DNA from: Gilliamella sp. ESL0441
GTDB lineage: Bacteria; Pseudomonadota; Gammaproteobacteria; Enterobacterales; Orbaceae
Length of the DNA stretch: 64,000 bases
Assembly: GCF_019469185.1 (NCBI RefSeq)
Contig: NZ_CP048264.1
Coordinates: forward strand, 1-64,000
Direction of reading: 5' to 3'
The position numbers were made by a program, and so were the translations under genes. The notes beneath the pieces are model-generated. The model worked only from the letters and a program-made list of their open reading frames with translations, was not told the DNA's origin and ran no database searches. Below are positions 8,585-23,747 of the stretch, one piece after another; position 1 is the stretch's first letter; each line of letters opens with the position of its first letter.

Positions 8585-9880
8585 TTGTTTGAACGATATA
8601 AAGGTGGTGAATCCGCCTTATTAGTGCATGTGTTCTTTCCTAAAGAAAGCGATATTGAGGATCTTAAAGAGTTTGAAATATTAGTTTCTTCAGCTCAGAT
8701 AGATATTCTCGATATCGTGACAACTTCAAGAAAAGCGCCTCAAGCCAAATATTTTATTGGTGAAGGTAAAGCTATTGAAATTGCTGAAAAAGTGAAAGAA
8801 TTAGATGCCTCTGTTATTTTAGTCAATCATACCCTAACGCCTACCCAAGAACGAAATCTCGAAAAATTGTGTGAATGTCGTGTTATCGATAGAACAGGAC
8901 TAATTCTTGATATATTTGCACAACGCGCAAGAACCCATGAAGGAAAATTACAAGTTGAATTAGCTCAATTACAGTATTTATCGACGCGTTTAGTTCGTGG
9001 CTGGACTCATCTTGAGCGACAAAAAGGGGGAATTGGGTTAAGAGGCCCAGGCGAAACGCAATTGGAAACCGATAGACGATTAATTCGTCATCGTATTCAA
9101 TTAATCTTATCTAAACTTGCTAAAGTTGAAAAACAACGCAACCAAAATAGACAATCCCGAAATAAAGCTGATATTCCAACTGTATCTTTAGTGGGTTATA
9201 CTAATGCAGGTAAATCAACGCTATTTAATGCATTAACTCATGCTGATGTTTATGCTGCAGATCAGTTATTTGCAACACTTGATCCAACTTTACGCCGAAT
9301 AGTTGTTGATGATGTAGGCGAAGTCGTGCTGGCTGACACGGTTGGTTTTATACGCCATTTACCGCATGATCTTATTGCTGCATTTAAAGCAACCTTGCTT
9401 GAAACTCAAGAAGCAGCCTTATTATTACACATTGTTGATGCCGCTGATCCCAACTTTTTAGATAACATGCAAGCGGTTGATGAGGTTTTGTTGGAAATAG
9501 ACGCTGATGAAATTCCAACATTAATCGTCATGAACAAAATTGATTTAATCGAAGGCAAACAACCATGTATTGATCGTGATGAAGATGGTTTGCCAATTCG
9601 TGTTTGGATTTCTGCTGAAAATGGTTTAGGATTAGATCTCTTATTTAAGGCATTAACAGAAAGACTTGCTAGGCAAATTCAAGTTTGCCAATTAAACTTA
9701 CCAATTCATTTAGCAAAACTAAGAAGCCGTTTATATCAGCTAAATGCAGTTGAACATGAAGTAATTAATGGAGATGGTAGTTTCCATTTAGATGTAAGGA
9801 TGCCATCAATCGAATGGAATCGCCTATGTAAACAAGAGCCAGATCTGTTATACTTAATTAATACGCAAAATAACAACTAA
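8585..9880 (+). CDS. hflX: Ribosome-splitting GTPase HflX
   Basis: HflX binds the 50S E/P site and splits stalled or hibernating 70S ribosomes, notably under heat stress. At 431 aa it matches E. coli HflX (426). An N-terminal HflX-specific domain (residues 1-190) contains [14 protein letters not shown] and a glycine-rich [20 protein letters not shown] loop. The GTPase domain then shows G1 GYTNAGKST, the FATLDPTLR switch I, DTVGF and NKID. The start is TTG at 8585, supported by GGAGA at 8574-8578 and by the N-terminus MFERYKGGE, which lines up with the E. coli start. The hflK gene follows after 23 bases. Confidence 0.95.
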   Translation: MFERYKGGESALLVHVFFPKESDIEDLKEFEILVSSAQIDILDIVTTSRKAPQAKYFIGEGKAIEIAEKVKELDASVILVNHTLTPTQERNLEKLCECRVIDRTGLILDIFAQRARTHEGKLQVELAQLQYLSTRLVRGWTHLERQKGGIGLRGPGETQLETDRRLIRHRIQLILSKLAKVEKQRNQNRQSRNKADIPTVSLVGYTNAGKSTLFNALTHADVYAADQLFATLDPTLRRIVVDDVGEVVLADTVGFIRHLPHDLIAAFKATLLETQEAALLLHIVDAADPNFLDNMQAVDEVLLEIDADEIPTLIVMNKIDLIEGKQPCIDRDEDGLPIRVWISAENGLGLDLLFKALTERLARQIQVCQLNLPIHLAKLRSRLYQLNAVEHEVINGDGSFHLDVRMPSIEWNRLCKQEPDLLYLINTQNNN

Positions 9881-9903
9881 TTGTTAAATGGAGCATATAA
9901 AAT

Positions 9904-11118
9904 ATGGCGTGGAATCAGCCCGGCAATAACGGACAAGATAACGATCCATGGGGAAATAACAACCGAAAACCTTCTGGTTCATCGGCTAGTTTATTAAATA
10001 AAATCAAAGATATCCTCAAAAATGGTCATTCGAGTAACAACAATGGTAATTCTTCAGGAAAGAAATTACCGATGAATACTTCTAAAATTATAGGTATCGT
10101 AATTGTTGTATTAATTTTTATTTGGGCGCTCAATGGTTTTTATACTATAAATCAAAGTCAACGAGGTGTGATTACACGTTTTGGTCAAGTTCAACCTGAA
10201 ATTATTCAGCCAGGATTAAATTGGAGAATACCATTAGTAGACAAAGTTTATGCTGTTGATACTCAAGGTACTAAAAATTTCAATGTAAAAGGATTTATCG
10301 TCACGACAGGTGAAAACTTAGTGTTCGTTGAAATGAACGTACAATATCGTATTAGTAATCCTTTAAAATATTTATTCAATGTCACAAATGTTGAAGATAG
10401 TCTGCGACAAGCGGCTGACAGTGCACTTAGAACCGCTGTGGGTAGTTCAAATATAGACGCAATCATTTCTGATGGGCGTTCTGTGCTTGAAAGTAGTACT
10501 AAAGATGAATTAGTTAATGTGATTACGCATTATGATATGGGTATCAATATTGTAGACTTGAACTTCCAAGTAGCGCGTCCACCTGATGAAGTGCAAGATG
10601 CTTATGATGATGCTATTCGAGCTCAAGGTGACAGTGAGCGTGAAATTAAAAAGGCTGAAGCTGATAAAGTTCAGATAGTGCAGCAAGCAGAAGGTCGTTC
10701 AGCGAGAATTCTAGCCGATGCTAATGCTTACAAAGTACGTATTGAACTTGAAGCTGCGGGTGATGTTGCGCGTTTCGAAAAAATTCTACCGCAATATAAA
10801 GCAGCACCTGAAATCACCAAAGAACGTTTGTATATTGAAACTATGGAAAGGGTATTAACCAAAACCAACAAAGTTATTGTTAATGATAAAAGCGGTAACA
10901 TTATGGTTTTACCATTGGAAAAGTTATTTCAAAATAAAAGAATAACAAATTCTAATCCACCAACATTATCAAATACTAACAGTGATTATAACTTTAATAC
11001 GTCTTCTTCAGATGCCGTAAAAAATCAGTCTCAAGCAGCATCTGAATTACCAAAAGACCATAACAGTAGCAATAACTCAAATAGCGTAAGAAATACTACG
11101 CGGACTATGGGACGTTAA
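9904..11118 (+). CDS. hflK: FtsH modulator HflK (SPFH/prohibitin family)
   Basis: HflK and HflC form a large membrane-anchored cage around the FtsH protease and restrain its action on membrane proteins. The 404-residue protein has a Gly/Asn/Ser-rich cytosolic N-terminal part (1-60), one membrane segment near residues 62-80 (KIIGIVIVVLIFIWALNGFY), the SPFH domain beginning at SQRGVITRFG, and a long charged helical region (KKAEADKVQIVQQAEG). The tail after about residue 340 is low-complexity Asn/Ser, which is longer and richer in Asn than in E. coli and fits the AT-rich genome. hflC begins ten bases later. Confidence 0.94.
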   Translation: MAWNQPGNNGQDNDPWGNNNRKPSGSSASLLNKIKDILKNGHSSNNNGNSSGKKLPMNTSKIIGIVIVVLIFIWALNGFYTINQSQRGVITRFGQVQPEIIQPGLNWRIPLVDKVYAVDTQGTKNFNVKGFIVTTGENLVFVEMNVQYRISNPLKYLFNVTNVEDSLRQAADSALRTAVGSSNIDAIISDGRSVLESSTKDELVNVITHYDMGINIVDLNFQVARPPDEVQDAYDDAIRAQGDSEREIKKAEADKVQIVQQAEGRSARILADANAYKVRIELEAAGDVARFEKILPQYKAAPEITKERLYIETMERVLTKTNKVIVNDKSGNIMVLPLEKLFQNKRITNSNPPTLSNTNSDYNFNTSSSDAVKNQSQAASELPKDHNSSNNSNSVRNTTRTMGR

Positions 11119-11128
11119 GGAGAAAAAT

Positions 11129-12076
11129 ATGCGAAAATTATTAATTCCTATAGTTTTAATATTAATCGGTGTGTATATTTCAAGCGTTTATGTTATTGAA
11201 GAAGGTACACGTGGTGTTGTTTTAAGATTCAATAAAATCATTGGATTATCTGAGCCTGGGTTACATTTTAAAATCCCTGGTATGGATACGGTCAAAGTAA
11301 TTGATGCTAAAATTCAAACAACTAATAGCTCTAATAACAATAAAGAACAACGATTTTTCAATGTGCAAAAGAAAGAGTTAATTGTTGACTATTTTGTGCA
11401 ATGGAAAATTATTGATTTTAATCGTTATTATGAAACAGTCGCCGGTGGTAATAATGTCGAAGACTTATTATTAGCAAGACTGAATGGTCGTTTACGTGCT
11501 GAAATTGGTAAATTAAGTAATAAAGATATTATCAATGATTCTAATGCGGATACACAATCTCGTAATTCTTTGATGAATCGCGTAAAAGATGCACTAAATG
11601 GTGGTGCTCAAGAAATAGCTGAAAATACTTCAACAGATGTACATAAAGATATCGAAGGTAATAAAACGAGTTTACGAGCGTTTGGTGTCGAAGTCATTGA
11701 TGTGCGAATCAAGCAAATTAATTTTCCTGCTGAGGTTTCAGGTTCAATCTATGCCAGAATGCGAGCAGAACGTGAAGTTATTGCACGAGATAAACGTTTT
11801 GAAGGTGTAAAAAAAGCTGAAGAAACAAGAGCAAAAGCTACATTGCAAGAAACAGAAATACTTTCAGAAGCAGAACGCCAATCACGAGTAATTCGTGGTG
11901 AAGGCGATGCAATTGCTGCTAAGCTTTATGCGGATGCTTTTGGCAAAGACAAAGAATTTTTTAGTTTTATTCGAAGTTTAAAAGCTTATGAACAAAGTTT
12001 CACTGGTAGTGATATTATGGTCATTAGTCCAGATAGTGAATTTTTTCAATATATGAAATTAAAATCTAATAATTAA
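11129..12076 (+). CDS. hflC: FtsH modulator HflC (SPFH/prohibitin family)
   Basis: This is the partner of HflK in the FtsH-regulating cage of the inner membrane. The 315 residues begin with a membrane segment (about 4-22, LLIPIVLILIGVYISSVYVI), followed by the SPFH domain (EEGTRGVVLRFNKI) and the coiled-coil region with RMRAEREVIARDKRFEG and SEAERQSRVIRGEGDA. The C-terminal part includes FFSFIRSLKAYEQSF, the conserved segment of the HflC family. A GGAG site (11118-11121) precedes the ATG. The gene lies between hflK and purA as in related genomes. Confidence 0.95.
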   Translation: MRKLLIPIVLILIGVYISSVYVIEEGTRGVVLRFNKIIGLSEPGLHFKIPGMDTVKVIDAKIQTTNSSNNNKEQRFFNVQKKELIVDYFVQWKIIDFNRYYETVAGGNNVEDLLLARLNGRLRAEIGKLSNKDIINDSNADTQSRNSLMNRVKDALNGGAQEIAENTSTDVHKDIEGNKTSLRAFGVEVIDVRIKQINFPAEVSGSIYARMRAEREVIARDKRFEGVKKAEETRAKATLQETEILSEAERQSRVIRGEGDAIAAKLYADAFGKDKEFFSFIRSLKAYEQSFTGSDIMVISPDSEFFQYMKLKSNN

Positions 12077-12088
12077 CTGAATGAGTAA

Positions 12089-13393
<1,305 letters not shown>

Positions 13394-13406
13394 TAATAAA
13401 TTGATT

Positions 13407-13434
13407 AAAATCGGGAATTATCCCGATTTTTTAT
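13407..13434 (+). terminator. Rho-independent terminator after purA
   Basis: A 10-bp stem AAAATCGGGA / TCCCGATTTT (13407-13416 and 13421-13430) with an ATTA loop runs directly into a T tract. It ends the hfq-hflXKC-purA transcript before purT. Confidence 0.9.
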
Positions 13435-13467
13435 TTCAGCAAATAAATAATTGTGGTTGAGGAAAGA

Positions 13468-14649
13468 ATGTCTAGAATAGGAACACCATTATCAACAACG
13501 GCGACGAAAGTCTTAATTTGTGGTGCAGGTGAGCTGGCTAAAGAAGTTGCCATTGAGCTACAACGATTTGGTTGCGAGGTGATTGCCATTGATCGTTATG
13601 CCAACGCACCTGCAATGCAAGTTGCACATCGCTATCATATTATCGACATGTTAAACGGTCGTGAGTTAAAAAGCGTAATTGAAAGTGAACAACCAGATTA
13701 TATCGTGCCTGAAATTGAAGCCATTGCAACAGATACATTAGTTGAGTTAGAAGAACAAGGTTTTACGGTTATCCCTACAGCAAAAGCGACGCAATTAACG
13801 ATGAATCGCGAAGGAATTCGTCGTTTAGCCGCTGAAAAATTAAAATTACCGACTTCTCCTTATCGTTTTGCGACAAATTTTTTAGAGTTTGAAAAAGCTG
13901 TTAATGAAATTGGTTTTCCTTGTTTGGTTAAACCCGTTATGAGCTCTTCAGGTAAAGGACAATTTTTAATACATAACAATAATGATCTTGAATCAGCTTG
14001 GCGATATGCTCAAGAAGGCGGACGAGCGGGCGGTGGAAAAGTTATCATTGAAGGTTTTATCGATTTTGATTATGAAATTACCTTATTAACAGTAAGACAT
14101 ATTGATGGCGTATCGTATTGTGAACCGATTGGACATCGACAAGAAAATGGTGATTACCGTGAATCTTGGCAACCACAACACATGTCACCCCAAGCACTTA
14201 ACTTAGCAAAAGAGATTGCATCAAAAATAACGGAAGCCTTAGGTGGTAGAGGATTATTTGGGGTTGAGTTATTTGTAAAAGGTGATCAAGTATGGTTTAG
14301 TGAAATTTCACCTCGTCCTCATGACACAGGAATGGTGACTTTGATTTCACAAAATCTATCCGAATTTTCGTTACACGTAAGAGCTATTTTAGGGTTGCCT
14401 ATTCCAACGATTGAACAATATGGGGCAAGTGCATCTGCTGTATTAATGGTAGAAGGTGACTCAAATCAAGTTTCTTATATTCATTTAGCCCAAGCACTAA
14501 GCGTTGAACAAACCGATCTACGCCTATTTGGTAAACCTGAGGTTAAAGGGGCAAGAAGAATGGGGGTTGCATTAGCAAGGGCAAATAATATTAGCGAAGC
14601 GATAGAAAAAGCTAAACAGGTGGCAAATCAGATAAAATTTATACTATAA
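13468..14649 (+). CDS. purT: Formate-dependent GAR transformylase PurT
   Basis: PurT uses formate and ATP to formylate glycinamide ribonucleotide, the folate-independent alternative to PurN. The 393-residue ATP-grasp protein has [12 protein letters not shown] near the N-terminus, [12 protein letters not shown], the [16 protein letters not shown] substrate segment and [13 protein letters not shown] near residue 280. A GTG at 13453 is in frame, but GAGGAAAG directly precedes the ATG at 13468, and homology begins at that ATG. purT has its own unit after the purA terminator. No clear terminator separates it from the rRNA promoter downstream. Confidence 0.95.
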   Translation: MSRIGTPLSTTATKVLICGAGELAKEVAIELQRFGCEVIAIDRYANAPAMQVAHRYHIIDMLNGRELKSVIESEQPDYIVPEIEAIATDTLVELEEQGFTVIPTAKATQLTMNREGIRRLAAEKLKLPTSPYRFATNFLEFEKAVNEIGFPCLVKPVMSSSGKGQFLIHNNNDLESAWRYAQEGGRAGGGKVIIEGFIDFDYEITLLTVRHIDGVSYCEPIGHRQENGDYRESWQPQHMSPQALNLAKEIASKITEALGGRGLFGVELFVKGDQVWFSEISPRPHDTGMVTLISQNLSEFSLHVRAILGLPIPTIEQYGASASAVLMVEGDSNQVSYIHLAQALSVEQTDLRLFGKPEVKGARRMGVALARANNISEAIEKAKQVANQIKFIL

Positions 14650-14712
14650 CGCCTTGTTTTGAATAAAAAGCGACCACTCAACCCAAAAATAATAAAAAAA
14701 CCAAAATAAGGG

Positions 14713-14741
14713 TTGACGACATCAAGTGAAATGAGTAACAT
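14713..14741 (+). promoter_or_regulatory. rRNA operon promoter
   Basis: TTGACG (14713-14718) and TAACAT (14736-14741) are 17 bases apart. They are followed by a C-rich discriminator (ACGCAACCC) of the kind that makes rRNA promoters sensitive to ppGpp and initiating NTP levels. The position, about 210 bases before mature 16S, suits an rrn promoter. The rest of 14650-14949 holds the leader described separately and no gene. Confidence 0.65.
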
Positions 14742-14800
14742 ACGCAACCCTTGAGACAGCAAACTAAATCAACAAAACTTGATAAGGTAAAAAAGCTGTC

Positions 14801-14846
14801 AGCTCTTTAAAAAGAAGAAACAGACAATCTGTGTGGGCACTTGCGA
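14801..14846 (+). promoter_or_regulatory. rrn leader antitermination region (boxA and conserved leader)
   Basis: GCTCTTTAAAAA at 14802-14813 resembles boxA (GCTCTTTAACA), the NusB/S10 binding element that protects rRNA transcripts from Rho. It is followed by CAGACAATCTGTGTGGGCAC, a leader sequence also found in enterobacterial rrn operons, where it takes part in the processing stem of pre-16S RNA. Confidence 0.6.
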
Positions 14847-14949
14847 GACGAAAGATAAAAAGTCTACGGACTCAAAAAATTAAGTCTTGATAAGTGACAC
14901 TGAAGATTCATTTGAATATGTCAGAAACAGTTATTGAGCATCAAACTTT

Positions 14950-16487
<1,538 letters not shown>

Positions 16488-16542
16488 CGAAGTGCTCGTA
16501 AGTGTTCACACAGATTGTTTGTTTAGAAAGAGTCACTTTATT

Positions 16543-16619
<77 letters not shown>

Positions 16620-16669
16620 ATTCAACGGCATTGAGCGGAAGTTTGAGGCGTTGAAGAAGTGAAAACAAT

Positions 16670-16745
16670 GGGGCTATAGCTCAGCTGGGAGAGCGCCTGC
16701 CTTGCACGCAGGAGGCCAGCGGTTCGATCCCGCTTAGCTCCACCA
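16670..16745 (+). tRNA. alaT: tRNA-Ala (anticodon TGC)
   Basis: This 76-nt tRNA has acceptor stem GGGGCTA paired with TAGCTCC, including the G3-U70 wobble that identifies tRNA-Ala for its synthetase. The anticodon TGC is at 16703-16705 and CCA is encoded. It is the second spacer tRNA of the rRNA operon, a common Ile-Ala arrangement. Confidence 0.97.
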
Positions 16746-16810
16746 TTAAAGCCGTCTCTTTTGAATTAAATTATGTTTGTATTTACTTATATGAGTAAAT
16801 AGAAAGATAA

Positions 16811-16822
16811 AGCTCTTTAACA
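16811..16822 (+). promoter_or_regulatory. boxA in the 16S-23S spacer
   Basis: AGCTCTTTAACA is a near-perfect boxA, placed about 125 bases before 23S. This is the usual second antitermination element of proteobacterial rRNA operons. Confidence 0.7.
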
Positions 16823-16946
16823 ATTAGGAACAAGCTGAAAGAAACGAGTTCTCGTTTTTACGGAAGGCATTGATACGAAAGTATGGATGTTTGAAGTAGA
16901 AAAGAGAAAAAAGCGTAATAGAAACCAAGACAACTGTGAGTTGTAA

Positions 16947-19846
<2,900 letters not shown>

Positions 19847-19997
19847 ACAACTCGGAGTTGTTTTGGGATTACGCGAATAGAGAGAAGAGAAAATCATCGA
19901 AAGGTGGTTGAATATTGTAGAAACAGTTTGTTCCGGATTGAGGAATTGATGTAAAGATGAGATAATGTACATCAATAGAGAAAGAGAAGACAGGATA

Positions 19998-20116
19998 TGT
20001 CTGGCGGTAATAGCGCGGTGGTCCCACCTGACCCCATGCCGAACTCAGAAGTGAAACGCCGTAGTGCCGATGGTAGTGTGGGTATTACCCATGTGAGAGT
20101 AGGGTGCCGCCAGACT
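19998..20116 (+). rRNA. rrf: 5S ribosomal RNA
   Basis: The 5' end TGTCTGGCGG pairs with the 3' end CCGCCAGAC. Between them are the invariant CCCACCTGACCCCATGCCGAACTCAGAAGTGAAACG loops of bacterial 5S RNA, split here as the loop B and loop C regions. About 119 nt; the 3' end is approximate by one or two bases. Confidence 0.95.
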
Positions 20117-20132
20117 TTTAAATAAGCGTGAG

Positions 20133-20159
20133 AGCCCAGCAGAGATGCTGGGCTTTTTT
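20133..20159 (+). terminator. rRNA operon terminator
   Basis: The stem AGCCCAGCA / TGCTGGGCT with a GAGA tetraloop (20133-20154) is followed by six T residues. It ends the rRNA transcript 17 bases after 5S. Confidence 0.92.
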
Positions 20160-20224
20160 GCTATCTATGATTTAAGAAATTAAAATCAACGTAATTGAAG
20201 AGCAGAGAGGGATATAGTCTGGAA

Positions 20225-20788
20225 ATGAGCTCATTAATCGCTTTTAATAAACCATTCAATGTGGTTACTCAATTTTCAGCACATGAAAAATATCAAACAT
20301 TAAAAGATTTTATCTCATTACCTAGATTTTATCCGGCTGGTAGATTAGATACTGATAGCGAAGGGTTACTTTTATTGACAAATGATGGTAAGTTACAGGC
20401 TAAAATAAGTTCTCCTAAATTCAAACTACCAAAGACGTATTGGGTTCAAGTTGAAGGAACCATTACTCATCAAGCAATAGACAAGTTAAAGCGTGGTATT
20501 CAATTAAAAGACTTTCACACTGCCCCAGCAATAGCCAGTATAATAGAAGAGCCAACATGCTTATGGCAAAGAGTACCGCCGATTAGAGAACGTAAAACTA
20601 TTCCTACTTCATGGTTGAGCATGACAATAACCGAAGGAAAAAATCGTCAAGTACGTAGAATGTGTGCAGCCGTTGGTTTTCCATGCTTACGATTAATCAG
20701 GGTTCAAATAGGACATTATAATTTATTTGACCATAATCTACCGTTAGGAAAGTGGACAACGTTATCTTTAAATGAACTTTATCGATAA
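20225..20788 (+). CDS. rluE: 23S rRNA pseudouridine synthase, RluE type
   Basis: This RsuA/RluB/E/F-family pseudouridine synthase has no S4 domain, as in RluE, which modifies U2457 in 23S RNA. The [12 protein letters not shown] start, catalytic-loop motif [18 protein letters not shown] near residue 45, KTYWVQVEG and the late [14 protein letters not shown](C)LRLIR motif are family hallmarks. I chose the ATG at 20225 (187 aa), downstream of an AGAGAGGGA site. An in-frame TTG at 20195 would place residues over that site. It lies directly after the rRNA operon but has its own unit behind the terminator. Confidence 0.85.
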   Translation: MSSLIAFNKPFNVVTQFSAHEKYQTLKDFISLPRFYPAGRLDTDSEGLLLLTNDGKLQAKISSPKFKLPKTYWVQVEGTITHQAIDKLKRGIQLKDFHTAPAIASIIEEPTCLWQRVPPIRERKTIPTSWLSMTITEGKNRQVRRMCAAVGFPCLRLIRVQIGHYNLFDHNLPLGKWTTLSLNELYR

Positions 20789-20948
20789 TAAATGCATTTT
20801 TTTATTTAGAATTAAAGTTAAGTGTTATATCCTTTCTCCTATATTTACAAATCAAAATTTAGATCAAACTTATTTGTTCCGAATAAATTGGGCTTTATAC
20901 TAAAATAAGATAAAATGATCTCTATCATGATCATGGGATAAATTATTT

Positions 20949-21887
20949 ATGGTAGAACAGAAAAAAGAGGGCTTTTTCTCTCGGTTAAAAAAAAGTTTAT
21001 TTAAGACAAAACAAAATATAGGATCGGGCTTTCTCAATTTATTTAGAGGAAAAAAGATCGACGATGCTTTATTTGAAGAACTTGAAGAACAGCTACTCAT
21101 AGCGGATGTTGGTTTTGAGACTACACAAAAGATTATATCAAGTTTAACTCAACAAGCTTCAAGAAAAGAACTAAAAGATGCTGATGCTCTGCATGAACTT
21201 TTAAAACAAGAGATGAAATCTATCCTAAATAATGTTGATAAACCTTTAGATATAGAAAATCATAAACCTTTTGTGATATTAATGGTAGGCGTTAATGGTG
21301 TTGGTAAAACAACAACAATAGGTAAATTAGCAAAACAATTTCAACAGCAAGGTAAATCAGTTATGCTCGCTGCGGGTGATACTTTCCGTGCAGCAGCAGT
21401 TGAACAATTACAAGTATGGGGGGAGCGTAATCATATTCCTGTTATTGCTCAACACACAAATGCTGATTCTGCTTCAGTGATCTTTGATGCTTTACAAGCA
21501 GCCAAATCCAAAAAAATTGATGTTTTAATTGCTGATACAGCTGGACGTTTACAAAATAAATCACATTTAATGGATGAACTGAAAAAAATTGTTCGTGTGA
21601 TCAAAAAACAAGACGAAACAGCACCACATGAAATCATGTTAACGATTGATGCCAGCACAGGGCAAAATGCAATAAGTCAAACAAAATTGTTTAACGAAGC
21701 GGTTGGAGTTACTGGAATGACGTTAACTAAGTTAGATGGTACGGCTAAAGGTGGTATTATCTTTAGCGTTGCTGATCAGTTTAATATACCTATCCGTTAT
21801 ATAGGGGTTGGTGAAAAAATTGATGATTTGAGGCCATTTATTGCTGATGATTTTATTAATGCACTATTTGATGAAGCAGAAGAATAG
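20949..21887 (+). CDS. ftsY: Signal recognition particle receptor FtsY
   Basis: FtsY is the SRP receptor GTPase that docks ribosome-SRP complexes at the inner membrane. The 312 residues cover a basic amphipathic N-terminal helix (GFFSRLKKSLFKTKQNIGSG), the N helical bundle, and the G domain with GVNGVGKTTTIGKLA, DTFRAAAVEQL, DTAGRLQNK and TKLDGTAKGG. The acidic A domain that makes E. coli FtsY 497 aa is missing, leaving essentially the NG+1 core, which in E. coli suffices for function. ftsE begins nine bases after the stop; ftsY-ftsE-ftsX is the usual operon. Confidence 0.96.
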   Translation: MVEQKKEGFFSRLKKSLFKTKQNIGSGFLNLFRGKKIDDALFEELEEQLLIADVGFETTQKIISSLTQQASRKELKDADALHELLKQEMKSILNNVDKPLDIENHKPFVILMVGVNGVGKTTTIGKLAKQFQQQGKSVMLAAGDTFRAAAVEQLQVWGERNHIPVIAQHTNADSASVIFDALQAAKSKKIDVLIADTAGRLQNKSHLMDELKKIVRVIKKQDETAPHEIMLTIDASTGQNAISQTKLFNEAVGVTGMTLTKLDGTAKGGIIFSVADQFNIPIRYIGVGEKIDDLRPFIADDFINALFDEAEE

Positions 21888-21896
21888 AGAGAAAGT

Positions 21897-22550
21897 ATGA
21901 TCCAATTTCAGCATGTTAGTAAAGTTTATTCAGGTGGAAAGCCTGCATTACAAAATATAAACTTTACCTTATCACAAGGTGAAATGGCATTTTTAACAGG
22001 ACATTCTGGAGCAGGTAAAAGTACGTTAATGCGACTAATATGTGGACTGGAAAAAGCCAACGATGGTAAAGTACTTTTAAACGGTATAGATACCTCGACG
22101 CTTCGAAAACATGACATGCCTTTTTTACGTCGTAAAATAGGTATGATCTTTCAAGATCACCAATTGCTTATGGATCACACAGTTTATGATAATGTTGCTA
22201 TACCATTGATTATTTTAGGTAAACCTATTGAAGAAATTCGTCGACGAGTTTCAGCCTCACTTGATAAAGTTGGATTAATAGATAAGATGAAGTTTTATCC
22301 TATCCAGCTATCAGGGGGTGAACAACAACGAGTCGGTATTGCTCGAGCAATTGTTAATCGCCCAAGTGTATTATTAGCAGATGAACCAACAGGTAATTTA
22401 GACGATAAACTTTCTAAAGATATTTTGAAATTGTTTGAAGAGTTTAATCAAACAGGCGTCACTGTACTAATGGCAACTCATAATTTAGCTCTTATTCGGC
22501 GTAAACATCATCGAATACTGCATTTAAATCAAGGGCGTTTAGAGGAATAA
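21897..22550 (+). CDS. ftsE: Cell division ATP-binding protein FtsE
   Basis: This is the ABC ATPase of the FtsEX complex, which at the divisome drives periplasmic amidase activation through EnvC. The 217-residue protein has Walker [10 protein letters not shown] near residue 36, a Q-loop, signature [14 protein letters not shown] and Walker [13 protein letters not shown], then the H-loop ATHN. It is followed by ftsX after five bases. The presence of FtsEX fits the amidase at 4472, whose family is normally switched on through this system. Confidence 0.96.
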   Translation: MIQFQHVSKVYSGGKPALQNINFTLSQGEMAFLTGHSGAGKSTLMRLICGLEKANDGKVLLNGIDTSTLRKHDMPFLRRKIGMIFQDHQLLMDHTVYDNVAIPLIILGKPIEEIRRRVSASLDKVGLIDKMKFYPIQLSGGEQQRVGIARAIVNRPSVLLADEPTGNLDDKLSKDILKLFEEFNQTGVTVLMATHNLALIRRKHHRILHLNQGRLEE

Positions 22551-22555
22551 AATTA

Positions 22556-23512
22556 ATGGTAAACGCTAATATAAGATCAGCCAAATCAAAAAATAAAAAT
22601 AGCTTTATAGGGCGTTGGAAAAGGCAAATAGGTTATGCATGGTATAATGTTTTCAACCACTTTAAACAAAATCTTTTTGCTTCATTATTATCTATTTTGG
22701 TTATTGCTATTTCAATTACTTTGCCAACAATAGGTTATTTACTATGGAAAAATGCAAATCAAGCTGCCCATCAATGGTCACCGTCGCCTAATTTGACTGT
22801 TTACATTAATAAAACATTGGATTCTGAGCAAACTATCGGGCTACTCGACACTATTAAGTCTTTACCTGAAGTGGAAAAAGTTAATTATCTTTCACGTGAT
22901 GAAGCTAAAGAAGAATTTATTTCATGGTCTGGATTCAGTAGTGCATTAGATCTCTTAGAAGAAAATCCATTGCCAGCTGTTGCAATTATTATCCCTAAAC
23001 CAGAGGCAAAAAAGACAGAGATACTTCACAGGTTACAATCAGAAATCATCAAAATTGATGGTATTGATGATGTAAAACTAGATGATGGTTGGTTTACTCG
23101 TTTAATAGCTTTAACAGATATGGTTAAATCAATTGTATGGACTATTGCGATATTTATGATTATTGCAGTATCGCTAGTGATTGGAAATAGTATCCGTTTA
23201 AATATTTTTGCTCGAAAACAAACAATTATAGTTATGCAACTAATAGGTGCTACGGAGGGTTTTATTTTACGTCCTTTCCTGTATAGTGGTATGTTTATTG
23301 GATTCGTAAGCGCTTTAGTTTCTGTCGTTTTATCGGAAATATTTATTTTTCAGATAGAATCTATTATATTGAATGTTTCGGATGAATTTGGAACAATATT
23401 TAAACTTGAAGGATTATTGTGGGACGAAATCGTATTGATTGTATTACTTACCATTATTATTGGATGGTTTGCATCATTGATTACAACAAAAAAATATCTA
23501 AAAACTCATTAA
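22556..23512 (+). CDS. ftsX: Cell division permease-like protein FtsX
   Basis: FtsX is the membrane partner of FtsE. The 318-residue protein has a cytosolic N-terminus, a first membrane segment about residues 40-62, a periplasmic domain (about 70-190) of the type that binds EnvC, and three further membrane segments near 195-218, 240-265 and 285-308. The C-terminal half matches the FtsX permease domain (VIGNSIRLNIFARKQTI, then QLIGATEGFILRPF). It is not fused to FtsE. rpoH follows after 235 bases. Confidence 0.94.
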   Translation: MVNANIRSAKSKNKNSFIGRWKRQIGYAWYNVFNHFKQNLFASLLSILVIAISITLPTIGYLLWKNANQAAHQWSPSPNLTVYINKTLDSEQTIGLLDTIKSLPEVEKVNYLSRDEAKEEFISWSGFSSALDLLEENPLPAVAIIIPKPEAKKTEILHRLQSEIIKIDGIDDVKLDDGWFTRLIALTDMVKSIVWTIAIFMIIAVSLVIGNSIRLNIFARKQTIIVMQLIGATEGFILRPFLYSGMFIGFVSALVSVVLSEIFIFQIESIILNVSDEFGTIFKLEGLLWDEIVLIVLLTIIIGWFASLITTKKYLKTH

Positions 23513-23629
23513 GAAAATTTTTGTTTGTTCACCTTCATAGCAAGATTTCAAGCTTTATTATTGAAGCGATATTGAACTTGAATAATTGTTTGAATCATTC
23601 ATATAAAAATATTTTTTGATTAAATCCCA

Positions 23630-23651
23630 AAATGTGAACTAAATCACATTT
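23630..23651 (+). promoter_or_regulatory. Perfect CRP-type site upstream of rpoH
   Basis: TGTGA-ACTAAA-TCACA lies at 23633-23648, with matching AAA and TTT on the outside, making a 22-bp symmetrical site that equals the E. coli CRP consensus in both half-sites. It lies about 100 bases before rpoH. In E. coli, one rpoH promoter is under cAMP-CRP control, so conservation of that input is the natural reading. Confidence 0.75.
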
Positions 23652-23747
23652 TAAGTGTCTAATCATATAAGATTAAGACTGTTGAAAGTTTTAGATTGTT
23701 GTATTGAAATAAATACAACAAAATTAGTTTAAATAAGGGGGAATTAA

